A DNA stretch of 64,000 nucleotides from Pseudomonas viridiflava (GCF_900589395.1 NZ_UUIS01000029.1:27074-91073), one strand, 5' to 3'. Numbered from the stretch's first letter, positions 1 to 8,402 are shown. Notes: generated by a model not told the origin, from the letters alone. Program-made: numbers and translations.

Positions 1-206
1 CAACCTCTGCCAAGGTCACAGTCACTCTAGAGCTGAGCAGCCTTGGAAGCTGGGGCCCCGGCTGCAAGATTGAGCAGGTCTACGAGCAGGCCCGCGAAGC
101 TGCAATCGGAAGGCTGAACAAAGTTTTCAAGGACCACATATCTACGACCTCGATCACGCAGATCAAGGTTGAGGCGATCACCACTGACGTGGAGCAGCGT
201 CGATGA
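1..206 (+). CDS. Truncated CDS, C-terminal part of an unknown element protein
   Basis: An open frame enters from the left edge in reading frame 3 and ends at TGA 204-206, giving about 67 residues with no start in the window. The C-terminal part is mixed polar (end ...ITTDVEQRR) and no family was recognised. The stop overlaps the ATG of the next gene (ATGA at 203-206), which implies translational coupling with the HTH gene. Its place beside an integrase and HTH protein suggests a prophage or island gene. The continuous frame and the coupled stop/start are seen directly; the element assignment is inference. Confidence 0.55.
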   Translation, partial: TSAKVTVTLELSSLGSWGPGCKIEQVYEQAREAAIGRLNKVFKDHISTTSITQIKVEAITTDVEQRR

Positions 207-511
207 CCGACATTGAACAAAGCGAGGATCTGCTGGCAACCTTGCGCGCCTTGGTAACCGAACTGCGCGCTCCCAAGGTGTCTATCGAAGACGAGCTATG
301 GACCACCGACGACATCGCCCAATACCTGAAGCTGGCCCAGTACACGGTTGAACGGCGCGTTGTCATGCAGCCTGGCTTTCCGCCCGCGTTTCAACCATGC
401 GCGACCGGCACCAAGGCTGTTAAGCGTTGGTTTGCCGGCGAGGTGATCAAGTGGGCTAGGCAGAACCGGGCAAAGTTGCCAAGTCCGCGAGCCCCACGCA
501 AAGCCGCATGA
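203..511 (+). CDS. Small helix-turn-helix DNA-binding protein (AlpA/excisionase-like)
   Basis: A 102-residue basic protein. Residues about 30-55 (DELWTTDDIAQYLKL, then YTVERRV) resemble the winged-HTH 'MerR/AlpA/Xis' type found beside phage and island integrases, where such proteins act as excisionases or regulators of integrase expression. The C-terminus is Arg/Lys/Pro-rich. It starts at ATG 203 inside the upstream stop and ends 2 bases before the convergent integrase stop. Control of excision is inferred from family and position; a simple transcriptional regulator of the element is equally possible. Confidence 0.7.
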   Translation: MTDIEQSEDLLATLRALVTELRAPKVSIEDELWTTDDIAQYLKLAQYTVERRVVMQPGFPPAFQPCATGTKAVKRWFAGEVIKWARQNRAKLPSPRAPRKAA

Positions 512-513
512 CA

Positions 514-1512
514 TCAATCAAGCCTTGCCGCCATCTCGGCGGCAGTGGCGTTGTAATAGACCATCAGCGAACGCGGATCCTTATGGCCAGTGATCCGGGC
601 TAGGTCAAGCACATCCACCTTGCGCGCAAGCCGCGTAGTTGCCTCATGCCTTGTGTCATGGAAGTGCAAATCCACAATCTTCAACTCGTCCCTGACCTTC
701 CTGAACATTGCATCCGCAGATCCAGACTCAAGCCTGAACACAGCACCCTCCCCTGTGCGGTCACGCAACAATACTTCCAGCAGATCACCTGCCCGCTTCG
801 TCAACGGCACGTTACGGCTGTCGCCGTTCTTTGTCTTGGCCAGGTGCACATACCGATCCTTCAGGCGAACAGACTTTAACGTCAGCCCCAAAATTTCCCC
901 CTGACGCATGCCAGTCTCCAAAGCCAACAAGAAGACATAAGCAAGCTCTTGCTGCAGCGTGATCGGTGCAGCGCCTTCAACGTACCCGAAGCGATCTATT
1001 AGGGCCCTCTCTTCAGCAACGGTGATTCGTCGATCACGCGGCCGGCCATTAGAAGGACGCTTCACCTCCCGTACCGGGTTAATGGTGCAACACTTCCACT
1101 CACGCCTGGCAATTTCAAACACTGAAGAAAGCAATGTCATCTCCCGCCGCACCGAGGGGCTCGCAACCTGCTTCAAGCGCAGGTCACGCCAATCAGCGAT
1201 CTGGTCTGCTGATACGTCATTGATCAGCAATCCGACGAAACTTAACTCGTTGTCCATCTTGTCTAGGCGCAACTCTTCCCAGCGCTGCCCAGCTTTCGTA
1301 GGGGATACGTCTCGCTTGTAGCGCATCAAAGCATCTGATAGCGTCATTTGATTACTAACTTTCGCCTTGCCGCTACCGCCCAGGATCTCTGCTTCCCGAT
1401 GCGTAGCCCAAGCAACTGCTGCAGCTTTTGTAGGAAAGGTTTGGGAATCCCTCACCCCCAGCTTAGCGACCTCAGCTCTCCAGCCACCACTCCGCTTCCT
1501 GTAAGACGCCAC
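514..1512 (-). CDS. Tyrosine-type site-specific recombinase (integrase)
   Basis: A 332-residue phage/island integrase. The order is an N-terminal arm-binding segment (SYRKRSGGWRAEV), a SAM-like core-binding region at about 55-150, then the catalytic domain. Visible catalytic residues are Arg in TGMRQGE, His and Arg in HDTRH, the GHKD motif, and the nucleophilic Tyr in MVYYN near the end. I place the start at GTG 1512 because AGGGG at 1520-1524 lies 7 bases upstream; a TTG at 1518 in the same frame has almost no spacing to it. The gene reads into the element, with its promoter beside the tRNA-fragment junction at 1668-1687. It catalyses integration and excision at that tRNA site (family knowledge). 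It looks intact. Confidence 0.93.
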   Translation of the reverse strand: MASYRKRSGGWRAEVAKLGVRDSQTFPTKAAAVAWATHREAEILGGSGKAKVSNQMTLSDALMRYKRDVSPTKAGQRWEELRLDKMDNELSFVGLLINDVSADQIADWRDLRLKQVASPSVRREMTLLSSVFEIARREWKCCTINPVREVKRPSNGRPRDRRITVAEERALIDRFGYVEGAAPITLQQELAYVFLLALETGMRQGEILGLTLKSVRLKDRYVHLAKTKNGDSRNVPLTKRAGDLLEVLLRDRTGEGAVFRLESGSADAMFRKVRDELKIVDLHFHDTRHEATTRLARKVDVLDLARITGHKDPRSLMVYYNATAAEMAARLD

Positions 1513-1526
1513 AGCCAAACCCCTAT

Positions 1527-1546
1527 TGGCGTAAAAATGGCGTAAA
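1527..1546. repeat. Direct repeats TGGCGTAAA beside the integrase start
   Basis: TGGCGTAAA occurs at 1527-1535 and 1538-1546, 11 bases apart, with a third copy at 1732-1740 and an inverted ACGCCAT at 1554-1560. Close-spaced direct repeats between an integrase start and the attachment site are typical of arm-type integrase binding sites. The third copy lies beyond the tRNA terminator, so it may be chance or may mean the element boundary lies further right. Confidence 0.4.
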
Positions 1547-1667
1547 GACTATCACGCCATTGCAACCGGGCGCCTTGAACTGTCGCACTCTTTAAGTCCG
1601 AAACCCTTGCAGAACAAGACTTTGCGACGAATAGCACCGATCTGAAACTATTAGTCAGAAGTATTAG

Positions 1668-1687
1668 GATTCCCCCTCGGGGCACCA
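1668..1687 (+). other. Attachment site: displaced tRNA 3' end (attR)
   Basis: These 20 bases fit a tRNA from base 57 to the terminal CCA: loop GATT, T-stem CCCCC, acceptor TCGGGGC, discriminator A, CCA. The sequence just upstream does not complete a T-arm, so no full tRNA is present. A tRNA-integrating element leaves such a 3' fragment at its far junction. The intact tRNA (predicted to begin GCCCCGA) should lie to the left, outside the window. The tRNA identity cannot be told from the fragment. Confidence 0.7.
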
Positions 1688-1698
1688 GCACAATGAAG

Positions 1699-1727
1699 AA
1701 AGGCCTTGATTATCAAGGCCTTTTTTT
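1699..1727 (+). terminator. Rho-independent terminator after the tRNA fragment
   Basis: A perfect 12-bp inverted repeat (AAAGGCCTTGAT and its complement around T1711) runs into a seven-T tract. It follows the tRNA 3' fragment by 11 bases on the same strand, so it is probably the original tRNA terminator, separated from its gene by the integration. Confidence 0.85.
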
Positions 1728-1811
1728 CGTCTGGCGTAAAGTTTCAGTAGGGCATCGGCCTGCAACCTTGCACCTGAGACCAAGCCGTTATGCTGAGCCC
1801 TCCCCACGGCC

Positions 1812-2381
1812 TCAAGGTTTAAAAATCCCTTCTACGAATTGCAAACCGCTCACCTGATGAGCGTCACAGAGCGCCTTTATCCGGGCCACGGCCAGCATGC
1901 TTGTAAAGTCTTCCTCAGCCCTGAACATGTCCACACGCGTATCAACGTTTTCCTTTAATACAATTTCGGTATAGCGCGCAGGCCCTTCTGGCAAATAGCT
2001 CAAAAGCGGCTCGCTCTTTGACTTGCTTTCATCGAATGCTTTTGACTTCGAGGTAAAATTCACCACCTTGTAACCATGGCATTCAGCTTCCCCCATATAG
2101 ACGTCAGCGTCAAAAAACTGAAGACCCTGCACGTCATGGTCCAGTAACAGTTGATGAAACCTGGGGCTTATGAAGTTAGGCCCATCACTGAACAGAAAGT
2201 CATAGCTCAACAGGCGTCCCGCATCAGGCTTTGAGCCGACCCTGAATTCAATCGACACCTCCTCTTCCAGCGGTATGCCTTTTTTAAAAACGCCAGGATC
2301 CTGACCGCTCAACACCGTGCAGCGAAACCAATAGCTTTCCGGATAATCATCAGAAATTTTTATTAAAAACAGTTTAGTCAC
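1812..2381 (-). CDS. Immunity-protein-like (Imm11/DUF1629-type) orphan
   Basis: A 189-residue soluble protein starting at GTG 2381, with GGAG 8 bases upstream. The layout (VLSGQDPGVFKKGIPL early, FISPRFHQLLLDHDVQGLQFFDA in the middle, HQVSGLQFVEG at the end) resembles the MXAN_0049/Imm11 family of immunity proteins (DUF1629). These neutralise polymorphic toxins by binding. No toxin gene lies next to it: left is the element end, right is a REP region. It could be an orphan immunity gene kept against neighbours' toxins or a remnant of a toxin locus. The assignment is from memory of the family and is moderate. Confidence 0.55.
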   Translation of the reverse strand: MTKLFLIKISDDYPESYWFRCTVLSGQDPGVFKKGIPLEEEVSIEFRVGSKPDAGRLLSYDFLFSDGPNFISPRFHQLLLDHDVQGLQFFDADVYMGEAECHGYKVVNFTSKSKAFDESKSKSEPLLSYLPEGPARYTEIVLKENVDTRVDMFRAEEDFTSMLAVARIKALCDAHQVSGLQFVEGIFKP

Positions 2382-2988
2382 CTGCCACTCCTCGTACCGA
2401 TGCCGACTTCAATGCTGTGATACCCGAACGCTGGCAGGACCTGAAAGCCCAAAATTCCTCCCCTCTCCAACCTCTCATCAAATATAAAATAACTTATTGA
2501 TTTTACTGAGTTTTAAATTTTCACCCTGTGGGAGGGGGCTTTGCCCGCGATTGAGCGCAAAGCGCTCACGGAAATCGATGAAACACTGCCAATTTACGAC
2601 TGCTGCGCAGTCAGTCGCGGTGGTCCGGCATTCCGGCAGAGCGCGCTCCTACACCGGGTCCATGTTTGATGCGCGACAGCGTGCCGCCTTGGCGCGGTGT
2701 CAGTGACACAGGGTTGTTGGGGTCCTATAGAATCCAGTGTTTGCTGTGCGGCCTGCTGACGTACGCGTGCGCCATGACCACGATGCAAGGTCTGGAAGCG
2801 GCCATCGCCGACCTGGACATGTGCCACCACTTTCCACAGCCGGCCTTCGCCTCGATGAAGGTCATGGGCCTGTGGCATTGATCCGCGCAGGACGCTGACC
2901 GCCTCACGGGTGTCGAGCATCCTGCAGACAATCAAGCCTTAATAACCTCGTTGATTGCATTGCCTTCCAGCGATTCAAAAACCCTTTA
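2382..2988. other. 607-bp gene-poor region with REP elements
   Basis: No convincing gene. The part at 2526-2656 carries two inverted REP-like ends (GTGGGAGGGGGCTTTGCCCG and GCGCGCTCCTAC). The rest (2700-2940) has short open frames on both strands without a ribosome-binding site or recognisable domain. The 20 bases at 2675-2694 recur at 52607-52626 after another REP. Confidence 0.6.
2526..2656. repeat. REP pair (BIME-like)
   Basis: TGTGGGAGGGGGCTTTGCCCGCGA at the left end (about 2527-2550) and AGAGCGCGCTCCTAC (about 2638-2652) at the right are opposed REP ends of the kind scattered through fluorescens/putida genomes. The arms belong to slightly different REP subtypes. Confidence 0.6.
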
Positions 2989-5031
2989 CTACAACGCCAG
3001 CGACAAACGTACGCCTTCATAAATGGCGGCATGAATGTCCCGGCTCGCCACCGCATCGCCAATCCGGAACAACGCAAACTCACCCTCGGCATTCACGACC
3101 ACCGCCTGCTCGCGCACCTCGATAAACGCCTGGTGATCCACTTCACCCCGATTCCTGGAGCGCTCTTTCAACGCAAAATACAACTCATCCAGCGGCAATG
3201 TCCCATGTTCCACCACCACATGATCAACCCTGTGTTCAACGTGACTGCGCGTCGCCTCGCACCACAATTTCGCCACCCGTTTCACCCCTTCGGCACGCAC
3301 GCCCACCAATCGCCGCGATAACGTCTGCTGCACGCCCTGTTCGATAAATACTTTCAGGTAAGCCGGCATGTTCAGCCCGCCCACATCCGGCCCGAGCATG
3401 GTTTCGCCGGTCACCAGTTGCACCTTCACCCCCGGCACCTGCGCCAGCATTTCAGTGCAGCTCATTGCCTGGTGCCCGCCATGGCCATCGAACACCAGCA
3501 CGTCACCGGTGGGTTTGAAATCGCCACTGAGCACGTCCCAGCTACTGTGGACCAGTTCATTGCCCTCTTCCAGAAATTCACAATCGGGTATTCCGCCGGT
3601 GGCGATGATCACCGTGTCAGGCTTGAGCGCCAGCACGTCGTCGACCTCGGCGTAGCAGTTGTAGCGGATATTCACGCCCAGCCGCTCGCACTCGCTGACG
3701 CGCCAGTCGATGATGCCGATCAGTTCGCGACGCCGAAATGGCATGGCAGCCACGCGCACCTGGCCGCCGGCCTTGTCGGCGGCTTCCAGCACCGTGACAC
3801 GATGGCCGCGCTCAGCGCACACACGGGCGGCTTCGAGCCCGGCAGGGCCGGCACCGACAATCACAATGTGCCTGCCCGGGGCAGGACTGGGCGGGGTGAT
3901 GTGGGGGATCGTGGCTTCGCGGCCGGTGGCCGGGTTATGGATGCAGTGGGCCTCGCCCGAGATATAGATGCGATCGATGCAGTAGCTGGCACCGACACAG
4001 GGACGAATGCGGTCCTCCTGGCCGGCCGCCACCTTGGCCAGCAGGTACGGGTCGGCCATGTGTGGCCGGGTCAGGCCCACCAGATCGACCAGCCCTTCGC
4101 GCAGCGCGTGGCGAGCGGTGGCGACGTCACTGATGCGGGCGGCGTGCATGACCGGCACCGGGACTGTGCGGCGTACTGCACCGGCCAGTTCCAATTGCGG
4201 ACCGGCAGGCGTACCCATGCCGGGAATGACGCGTGACAGCCCTTCGCTGCTGTCGATCCGCCCCTTGGTGACGCTGATGAAGTCCATGCCATGGTCGGCG
4301 AGCGCGCGGGCGATGGTCAGGCCCTGGGCCTGATCGATACCGCCAGGCAAGTCTTCATCGACGGCCATGCGCACGCCGATGATGAAGTCCGGCCCGACCG
4401 CCTTGCGCATGGCGTTCAGCACTTCAAGCGGAAAGCGCAAGCGACCTTCCAGCGTCCCCCCGTAGCCGTCCTGGCGCTGGTTCGACGGACTCCAGAAAGC
4501 GTCGAACAAGTGCCCGTAGGCCTCGATCTCGACCCCGTCCAGGCCACCGGCCTTGCAGCGCTCGGCCGCGTCGGCGTACTGGCGCACAATGCGCGTGATG
4601 TCGAAGTCCTCCATCTGCTTGGTGAAGCTACGGTGCGTGTGTTCACGGCCGCGTTGTGGCCACATCAAGGGCAGCCAGTCGTCGGTGAAGTTGCTGGCGC
4701 GCCAGCCCAGGTGCGAGAGCTGACACATCACCGCACTGCCGTGCTGGTGCACGCCATCGGCCAAGGCGGCCAGCCATGGCACCACTTCGTCCTTGTACAG
4801 GTGCAGGTTGCCAAACGCCGGCGGGCTGTCCGCGGCGATGATCGACGAACCGCCGATCATGGTCAGCGCCACGCCGCCCCTGGCTTTTTCTTCGTGATAC
4901 AGGCGGTAGCGCTCACGCGGCATGCCGCCTTCGGAGTACGCCGGTTCGTGGGAAGTGCTCACCACGCGGTTGCGCAGGTGCAAGTGTTTGAGCACAAAGG
5001 GCTGCAACAGCGGATCATTGGCGCTGGCCAT
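2989..5031 (-). CDS. TMADH-like NADH:flavin oxidoreductase, probable N-methylamine demethylase
   Basis: A 680-residue two-part flavoenzyme. Residues 1-350 are an old-yellow-enzyme TIM barrel (FVLKHLHLRNRVV, ending DLVGLTRPHMADPYL). A Cys region CVGASYCIDR...GEAHCIHNP follows, in the place of the Fe-S ligands of trimethylamine dehydrogenase relatives. From about 385 an FAD/NAD(P) domain starts with IVIVGAGPAGLEAARV. The family includes trimethylamine, dimethylglycine and N-methylproline demethylases. Start ATG 5031 has GAGG 8 bases upstream. It reads in the same direction as the betaine-type binding protein 42 bases upstream, so an oxidative demethylase for a methylated amine or betaine is the best inference. 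The substrate is not known; a dienoyl-CoA reductase-like role is less likely. Confidence 0.8.
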   Translation of the reverse strand: MASANDPLLQPFVLKHLHLRNRVVSTSHEPAYSEGGMPRERYRLYHEEKARGGVALTMIGGSSIIAADSPPAFGNLHLYKDEVVPWLAALADGVHQHGSAVMCQLSHLGWRASNFTDDWLPLMWPQRGREHTHRSFTKQMEDFDITRIVRQYADAAERCKAGGLDGVEIEAYGHLFDAFWSPSNQRQDGYGGTLEGRLRFPLEVLNAMRKAVGPDFIIGVRMAVDEDLPGGIDQAQGLTIARALADHGMDFISVTKGRIDSSEGLSRVIPGMGTPAGPQLELAGAVRRTVPVPVMHAARISDVATARHALREGLVDLVGLTRPHMADPYLLAKVAAGQEDRIRPCVGASYCIDRIYISGEAHCIHNPATGREATIPHITPPSPAPGRHIVIVGAGPAGLEAARVCAERGHRVTVLEAADKAGGQVRVAAMPFRRRELIGIIDWRVSECERLGVNIRYNCYAEVDDVLALKPDTVIIATGGIPDCEFLEEGNELVHSSWDVLSGDFKPTGDVLVFDGHGGHQAMSCTEMLAQVPGVKVQLVTGETMLGPDVGGLNMPAYLKVFIEQGVQQTLSRRLVGVRAEGVKRVAKLWCEATRSHVEHRVDHVVVEHGTLPLDELYFALKERSRNRGEVDHQAFIEVREQAVVVNAEGEFALFRIGDAVASRDIHAAIYEGVRLSLAL

Positions 5032-5073
5032 GGGTAAATCCTCATCGGCGTCAGAAATGACAACGGCGGCACA

Positions 5074-5979
5074 TCAGGGCTGGGTGGGGGTTACGGTCTT
5101 CGCCGCATCGAACATCGCCTGGAAGCGCGGTCTGTTGGCCGCGTAATAGCTGGCCACCACCGCGTCGACGCTGCTTTCCCGGGCTTTCATCATGAGGTCT
5201 TCAAGCTCGGCCAGCGGCATCGAGTAATGGGCGAAGAAGTACGCCACTTGCGGGTGTTGTCGGCTGAAGCCCTTGCGTGCCACCGCGTGGATCTGTTCGG
5301 CGCCGCCGAACAGGCCCTTGGGGTCGTCGAGGTAGCGCAGCTTCCATTTGGAGAACATCCAGTGCGGGTTCCAGGCGTTGATGACCGACCACTGACTGCG
5401 GCGCAGACCGCGATCCATCTCAGTGAGCATGCCGGTTTCGGATGAGGCCACCAGCTTGTAGCCGGTGAGCGTGTAGTCGTCGATGGCCTTGAGCGACAAC
5501 TTGTACTGACCGTTGCCGGCTTCGGAGGTCAGGATACGGCCGCCGAATTTTTCCCGCACATGGGGCTTGCCGAGATCGTCGATGCTAGACACTTCGCTGA
5601 CCGGCACGCTGTCAGGCACCGCCCAGCCGATACGCCCCTCATACAGCACGCCAAGGTCTTCAAGCTGGTCCTTGTACTTGTCCCAATAGCCTTTATGGGT
5701 GTTCGGCAGCCAGACCATGGGGATCAGGTCGATGTTGCCGTTGGCCAGGGCCTGGAACTGGATACCGATATCGGCCTGGACCATTTTCACCGGTTGCTTG
5801 AGCACGTCCTGCAAGGCGGTTTGCACCAGCTTGGCGGTAATCTCGGTGTCGGACCAGTTGACCCAGCCGATGCGCACCGGCTCGGTGTCGGCCGCGTGCG
5901 CCAACAGGCCGCTGGTGGCCAGGACCAGGCCTGCGAACCAGACATAAGGTTTTGGTCTAGCGAGGGTGTAGACGCTCAT
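5074..5979 (-). CDS. Glycine betaine/proline-type ABC substrate-binding protein
   Basis: A 301-residue periplasmic binding protein of the OpuAC/ProX type. It has a Sec signal peptide (hydrophobic residues about 12-28, likely cut after AHA) and then RIGWVNWSDTEITAKLVQ, the usual beginning of quaternary-amine binding proteins. Trp residues (WVNW, MVWLP, WNPHW) are consistent with an aromatic cage for a trimethylammonium group. Start ATG 5979 has AAGGA upstream. No permease or ATPase gene is nearby, so it must work with a transporter encoded elsewhere. Likely co-transcribed with the demethylase-like gene downstream. Confidence 0.85.
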   Translation of the reverse strand: MSVYTLARPKPYVWFAGLVLATSGLLAHAADTEPVRIGWVNWSDTEITAKLVQTALQDVLKQPVKMVQADIGIQFQALANGNIDLIPMVWLPNTHKGYWDKYKDQLEDLGVLYEGRIGWAVPDSVPVSEVSSIDDLGKPHVREKFGGRILTSEAGNGQYKLSLKAIDDYTLTGYKLVASSETGMLTEMDRGLRRSQWSVINAWNPHWMFSKWKLRYLDDPKGLFGGAEQIHAVARKGFSRQHPQVAYFFAHYSMPLAELEDLMMKARESSVDAVVASYYAANRPRFQAMFDAAKTVTPTQP

Positions 5980-6070
5980 CGGCTTTTTCCTTCAACGTGG
6001 GAGGTGGTGGCAGTCGAAGTCAGCACTTGTTGCTTTTTGCAGATGACAACAAACCCAGGGCCGATGCCGC

Positions 6071-6091
6071 AACCGATTAAAACTGCCGGTT
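6071..6091. promoter_or_regulatory. Candidate LysR operator, AACCG-N11-CGGTT
   Basis: A perfect 5-bp dyad with an 11-bp spacer lies in the divergent intergenic region, 17 bases before the LysR start. LysR-type regulators bind such T-N11-A dyads and repress their own gene while controlling the divergent one. Visible in sequence; binding is inferred. Confidence 0.45.
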
Positions 6092-6107
6092 GAGATAAGG
6101 AAATGTT

Positions 6108-7034
6108 ATGGAAAGGCTACGTCGGCGCTTGCCGCCCCTGACCGCGCTGGTGGTATTCGAGGCCGCTGCGCGCCTGCACAGCTTTACCCTGGCCGCGCAA
6201 GAGATGTGCATCACCCAGGCAGCCGTAAGCCGGCAGATACGCCTGCTTGAAGAGCACTTGGGCAATCCGCTGTTTGTGCGTAATCACCGCAATGTCACGC
6301 TCACCAGCGCCGGGCAGCGATTGTTCGAAGCGGTGGACGAAAGCCTGGAGCGCATTGCCCAGGCCAGCACCGAAATCCGCAGCGACGCCAGCGGCGCAAT
6401 CACCATCGCCGCGACGGTGTGCATGGCGACCTACTGGCTGATGCCGCGCCTGGATGCGTTCCAGCAGCAGTTTCCGGAGGTGTCCCTGCGCTTGTTCGCC
6501 CTGGATCGCGAGGTTGACCTGCGTGCCGAAAATGTCGACATCGCCATCACCTGCGGCGTTGAAGGCCAGCGCCATGGCGTACGCCTGAGTTACCTGATGG
6601 ATGAAGAACTGGTGCCGTTATGCAGCCCGGCGTACCTGCAGGGCCGCACCTTTAGCGAACCGCAACAGTTACTGGATGAACGCCTGCTCAACCTGGACCG
6701 CGAACACTGGCGCGGCTTCAACTGGGCGGTCGCCGACTGGCCGGCCTGGTTCGACCAGATGAACGTGCGCGGCCCGCTGCCCCCGGCGCGCATGGCTTTC
6801 AACAACCACGCCCAGCAGATTCAGGCCACACTCGAAGGCCGCGGCATCTCGCTGGGCAGCCCGCACATGCTGGTCGACCTGATCCGGGCCGGTCGCCTGG
6901 TCGAGGCGCTGCCCTACCGCTATGCCACGCGGCGCGGGTATTACCTGGCGGTCAATGAGCACTCGCCGCGACCGCGGGCGGTGGCGACGCTGCAAGCGTG
7001 GCTGGAGGCGACTGACTGCGCAGCGCAAGCATGA
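6108..7034 (+). CDS. LysR-family transcriptional regulator (GcvA-like)
   Basis: A 308-residue LysR regulator. Residues 1-65 hold the winged HTH (PPLTALVVFEAAARLHSFTLAA, QAAVSRQIRLLEEHLG, PLFVRNHRNVTLT), and about 90-300 form the substrate-binding effector domain. Start ATG 6108 is preceded by AAGG. It is divergent from the betaine-type binding protein and demethylase-like genes. By the usual LysR arrangement it probably controls them in response to their substrate; that target assignment is inference. Confidence 0.9.
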   Translation: MERLRRRLPPLTALVVFEAAARLHSFTLAAQEMCITQAAVSRQIRLLEEHLGNPLFVRNHRNVTLTSAGQRLFEAVDESLERIAQASTEIRSDASGAITIAATVCMATYWLMPRLDAFQQQFPEVSLRLFALDREVDLRAENVDIAITCGVEGQRHGVRLSYLMDEELVPLCSPAYLQGRTFSEPQQLLDERLLNLDREHWRGFNWAVADWPAWFDQMNVRGPLPPARMAFNNHAQQIQATLEGRGISLGSPHMLVDLIRAGRLVEALPYRYATRRGYYLAVNEHSPRPRAVATLQAWLEATDCAAQA

Positions 7035-7205
7035 AATAACCGCTGGATTCAATGAATGGAACGCTCGCGGCGACTGGCGATGACCCGGCCCGGGGCGCAC
7101 TTGGACGACCGAATGCCAAGCGCTTGCGGAAATGGCCTGAGCCCAGCGGGTCACGCCGGCGAACGCAGCCGGTCGCCGGCACAGAGAAATGGCCGCCCCA
7201 CGCCT

Positions 7206-8402
7206 CTACACCTGGGGTGTCGATGGCTCCTTGCGTAGCGCTTTCTCACTTGCAACCCTCAGGTCCACCACCCGCAACCGGTCGCGTCCTGCACGCTTCG
7301 ATTCATACAACGCGGCATCGCCCTGTTCGATCAGTCCTGCCAGGGTCGCAGGCGCCTGGTCGAACAGGCCGGCTCCGATGCTCAGGGTGACAGGCTTGGG
7401 CGTGGCGAAGGTCTCAGCCGCGACCTTGTGAAACTGCTCGCGCAGCATGCTGCCCAGGGCGCCGACCTGTTCGCACGAGGCATCACTGAGCAGGATCACG
7501 AATTCGTCACCGCCCAGACGCGCGGCCAGTGAGCCGGGGGGCAGTTCGGTGCGGATCAGCTCGCTCAGGGTGATCAGCAAACGGTCGCCGGCGGTGTGGC
7601 CGTGCAGGTCGTTGACCAGTTTGAAATTGTCGATATCAATCAGCAACAAGGCACCGGGTCGGGTATCGCAAACCTCTTCGAGCTGGCGCAGGGCACGCTC
7701 TTCGAAAGCGCGGCGGTTGTACAGCGCCGTCAACGGGTCGCGTGCGGCCAGCCGGGCGATGCGCCGTTCGCGGCGGTGGCGTTCGGTGCCGGTCATCGAC
7801 AGCGCGATGAGCATTACGGCCATCACGCCCTCGACCAGGGAAATCTGGATGATCTGCCCGCGTAACGAGGCGAGGTCGATCAGGGTGCCCGGCACCACAG
7901 CCGTGGCGGCCTTGACCACATAGAACAGCCCGTGCAGCAACAGCACATAACGCAACTGCACCGCCCCGACGGTCAACGACTGGCCATGCGGGCGCAACAG
8001 GGCGCTGGCACGCAGGCTCAGCAGCGCCACCAGCAGCGAATTGACCAGCAGCATGACCTTGGACCACGACGGATCGGCGGGCAGTAACAGCAAGGCACAC
8101 CAGACCACCGCAATCAGGTACCAGGCGCGCGACAGGCGCACTTCGGTAAAGCGCGCAACGCCCAGCAGAAACAGCCCGTGCGCCACCACCAACAAACCAT
8201 TGGCAAACCAGATGCCGATCACCAGCAACCCGCTGCTGCGCATCACCGCCAGGATGCAGCCCACGCTGATCGAGGCAAAGCCGGCACTCCAGAACAGCAA
8301 GGATGACTCGCGCACGCTGCGCCACTCGATGGCCAGGTACAGCGCCGCAGAAGCCGCCAGGGCAACAGTGATGACCAGCATGGTAAGGGGGTCGAGCGCC
8401 AT
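7206..8402 (-). CDS. Membrane-anchored diguanylate cyclase (GGDEF)
   Basis: A 398-residue protein. Residues 1-200 contain about six or seven hydrophobic segments forming a membrane sensor. The GGDEF domain follows (DPLTALYNRRAFEE, LLLIDIDNFKLVND, then intact GGDEF in ARLGGDEFVILL). It makes cyclic di-GMP from GTP at the inner membrane. No RxxD inhibitory site is present upstream of GGDEF, so product inhibition may be weak. I chose ATG 8402 (MALDPLTMLVI); the frame continues to a TTG at 8480 inside a hairpin, which is a poorer start. It stands alone. Confidence 0.88.
   Translation of the reverse strand: MALDPLTMLVITVALAASAALYLAIEWRSVRESSLLFWSAGFASISVGCILAVMRSSGLLVIGIWFANGLLVVAHGLFLLGVARFTEVRLSRAWYLIAVVWCALLLLPADPSWSKVMLLVNSLLVALLSLRASALLRPHGQSLTVGAVQLRYVLLLHGLFYVVKAATAVVPGTLIDLASLRGQIIQISLVEGVMAVMLIALSMTGTERHRRERRIARLAARDPLTALYNRRAFEERALRQLEEVCDTRPGALLLIDIDNFKLVNDLHGHTAGDRLLITLSELIRTELPPGSLAARLGGDEFVILLSDASCEQVGALGSMLREQFHKVAAETFATPKPVTLSIGAGLFDQAPATLAGLIEQGDAALYESKRAGRDRLRVVDLRVASEKALRKEPSTPQV

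Noticed and set aside
1661..1687. Complete tRNA gene ending at 1687
   Set aside because: Bases upstream of 1668 do not form a T-arm or anticodon arm; only the 3' end matches.
2594..2935. Open frames on both strands in the 2.6-2.9 kb gap
   Set aside because: No ribosome-binding site, atypical composition, overlap with REP DNA and no recognisable domain.
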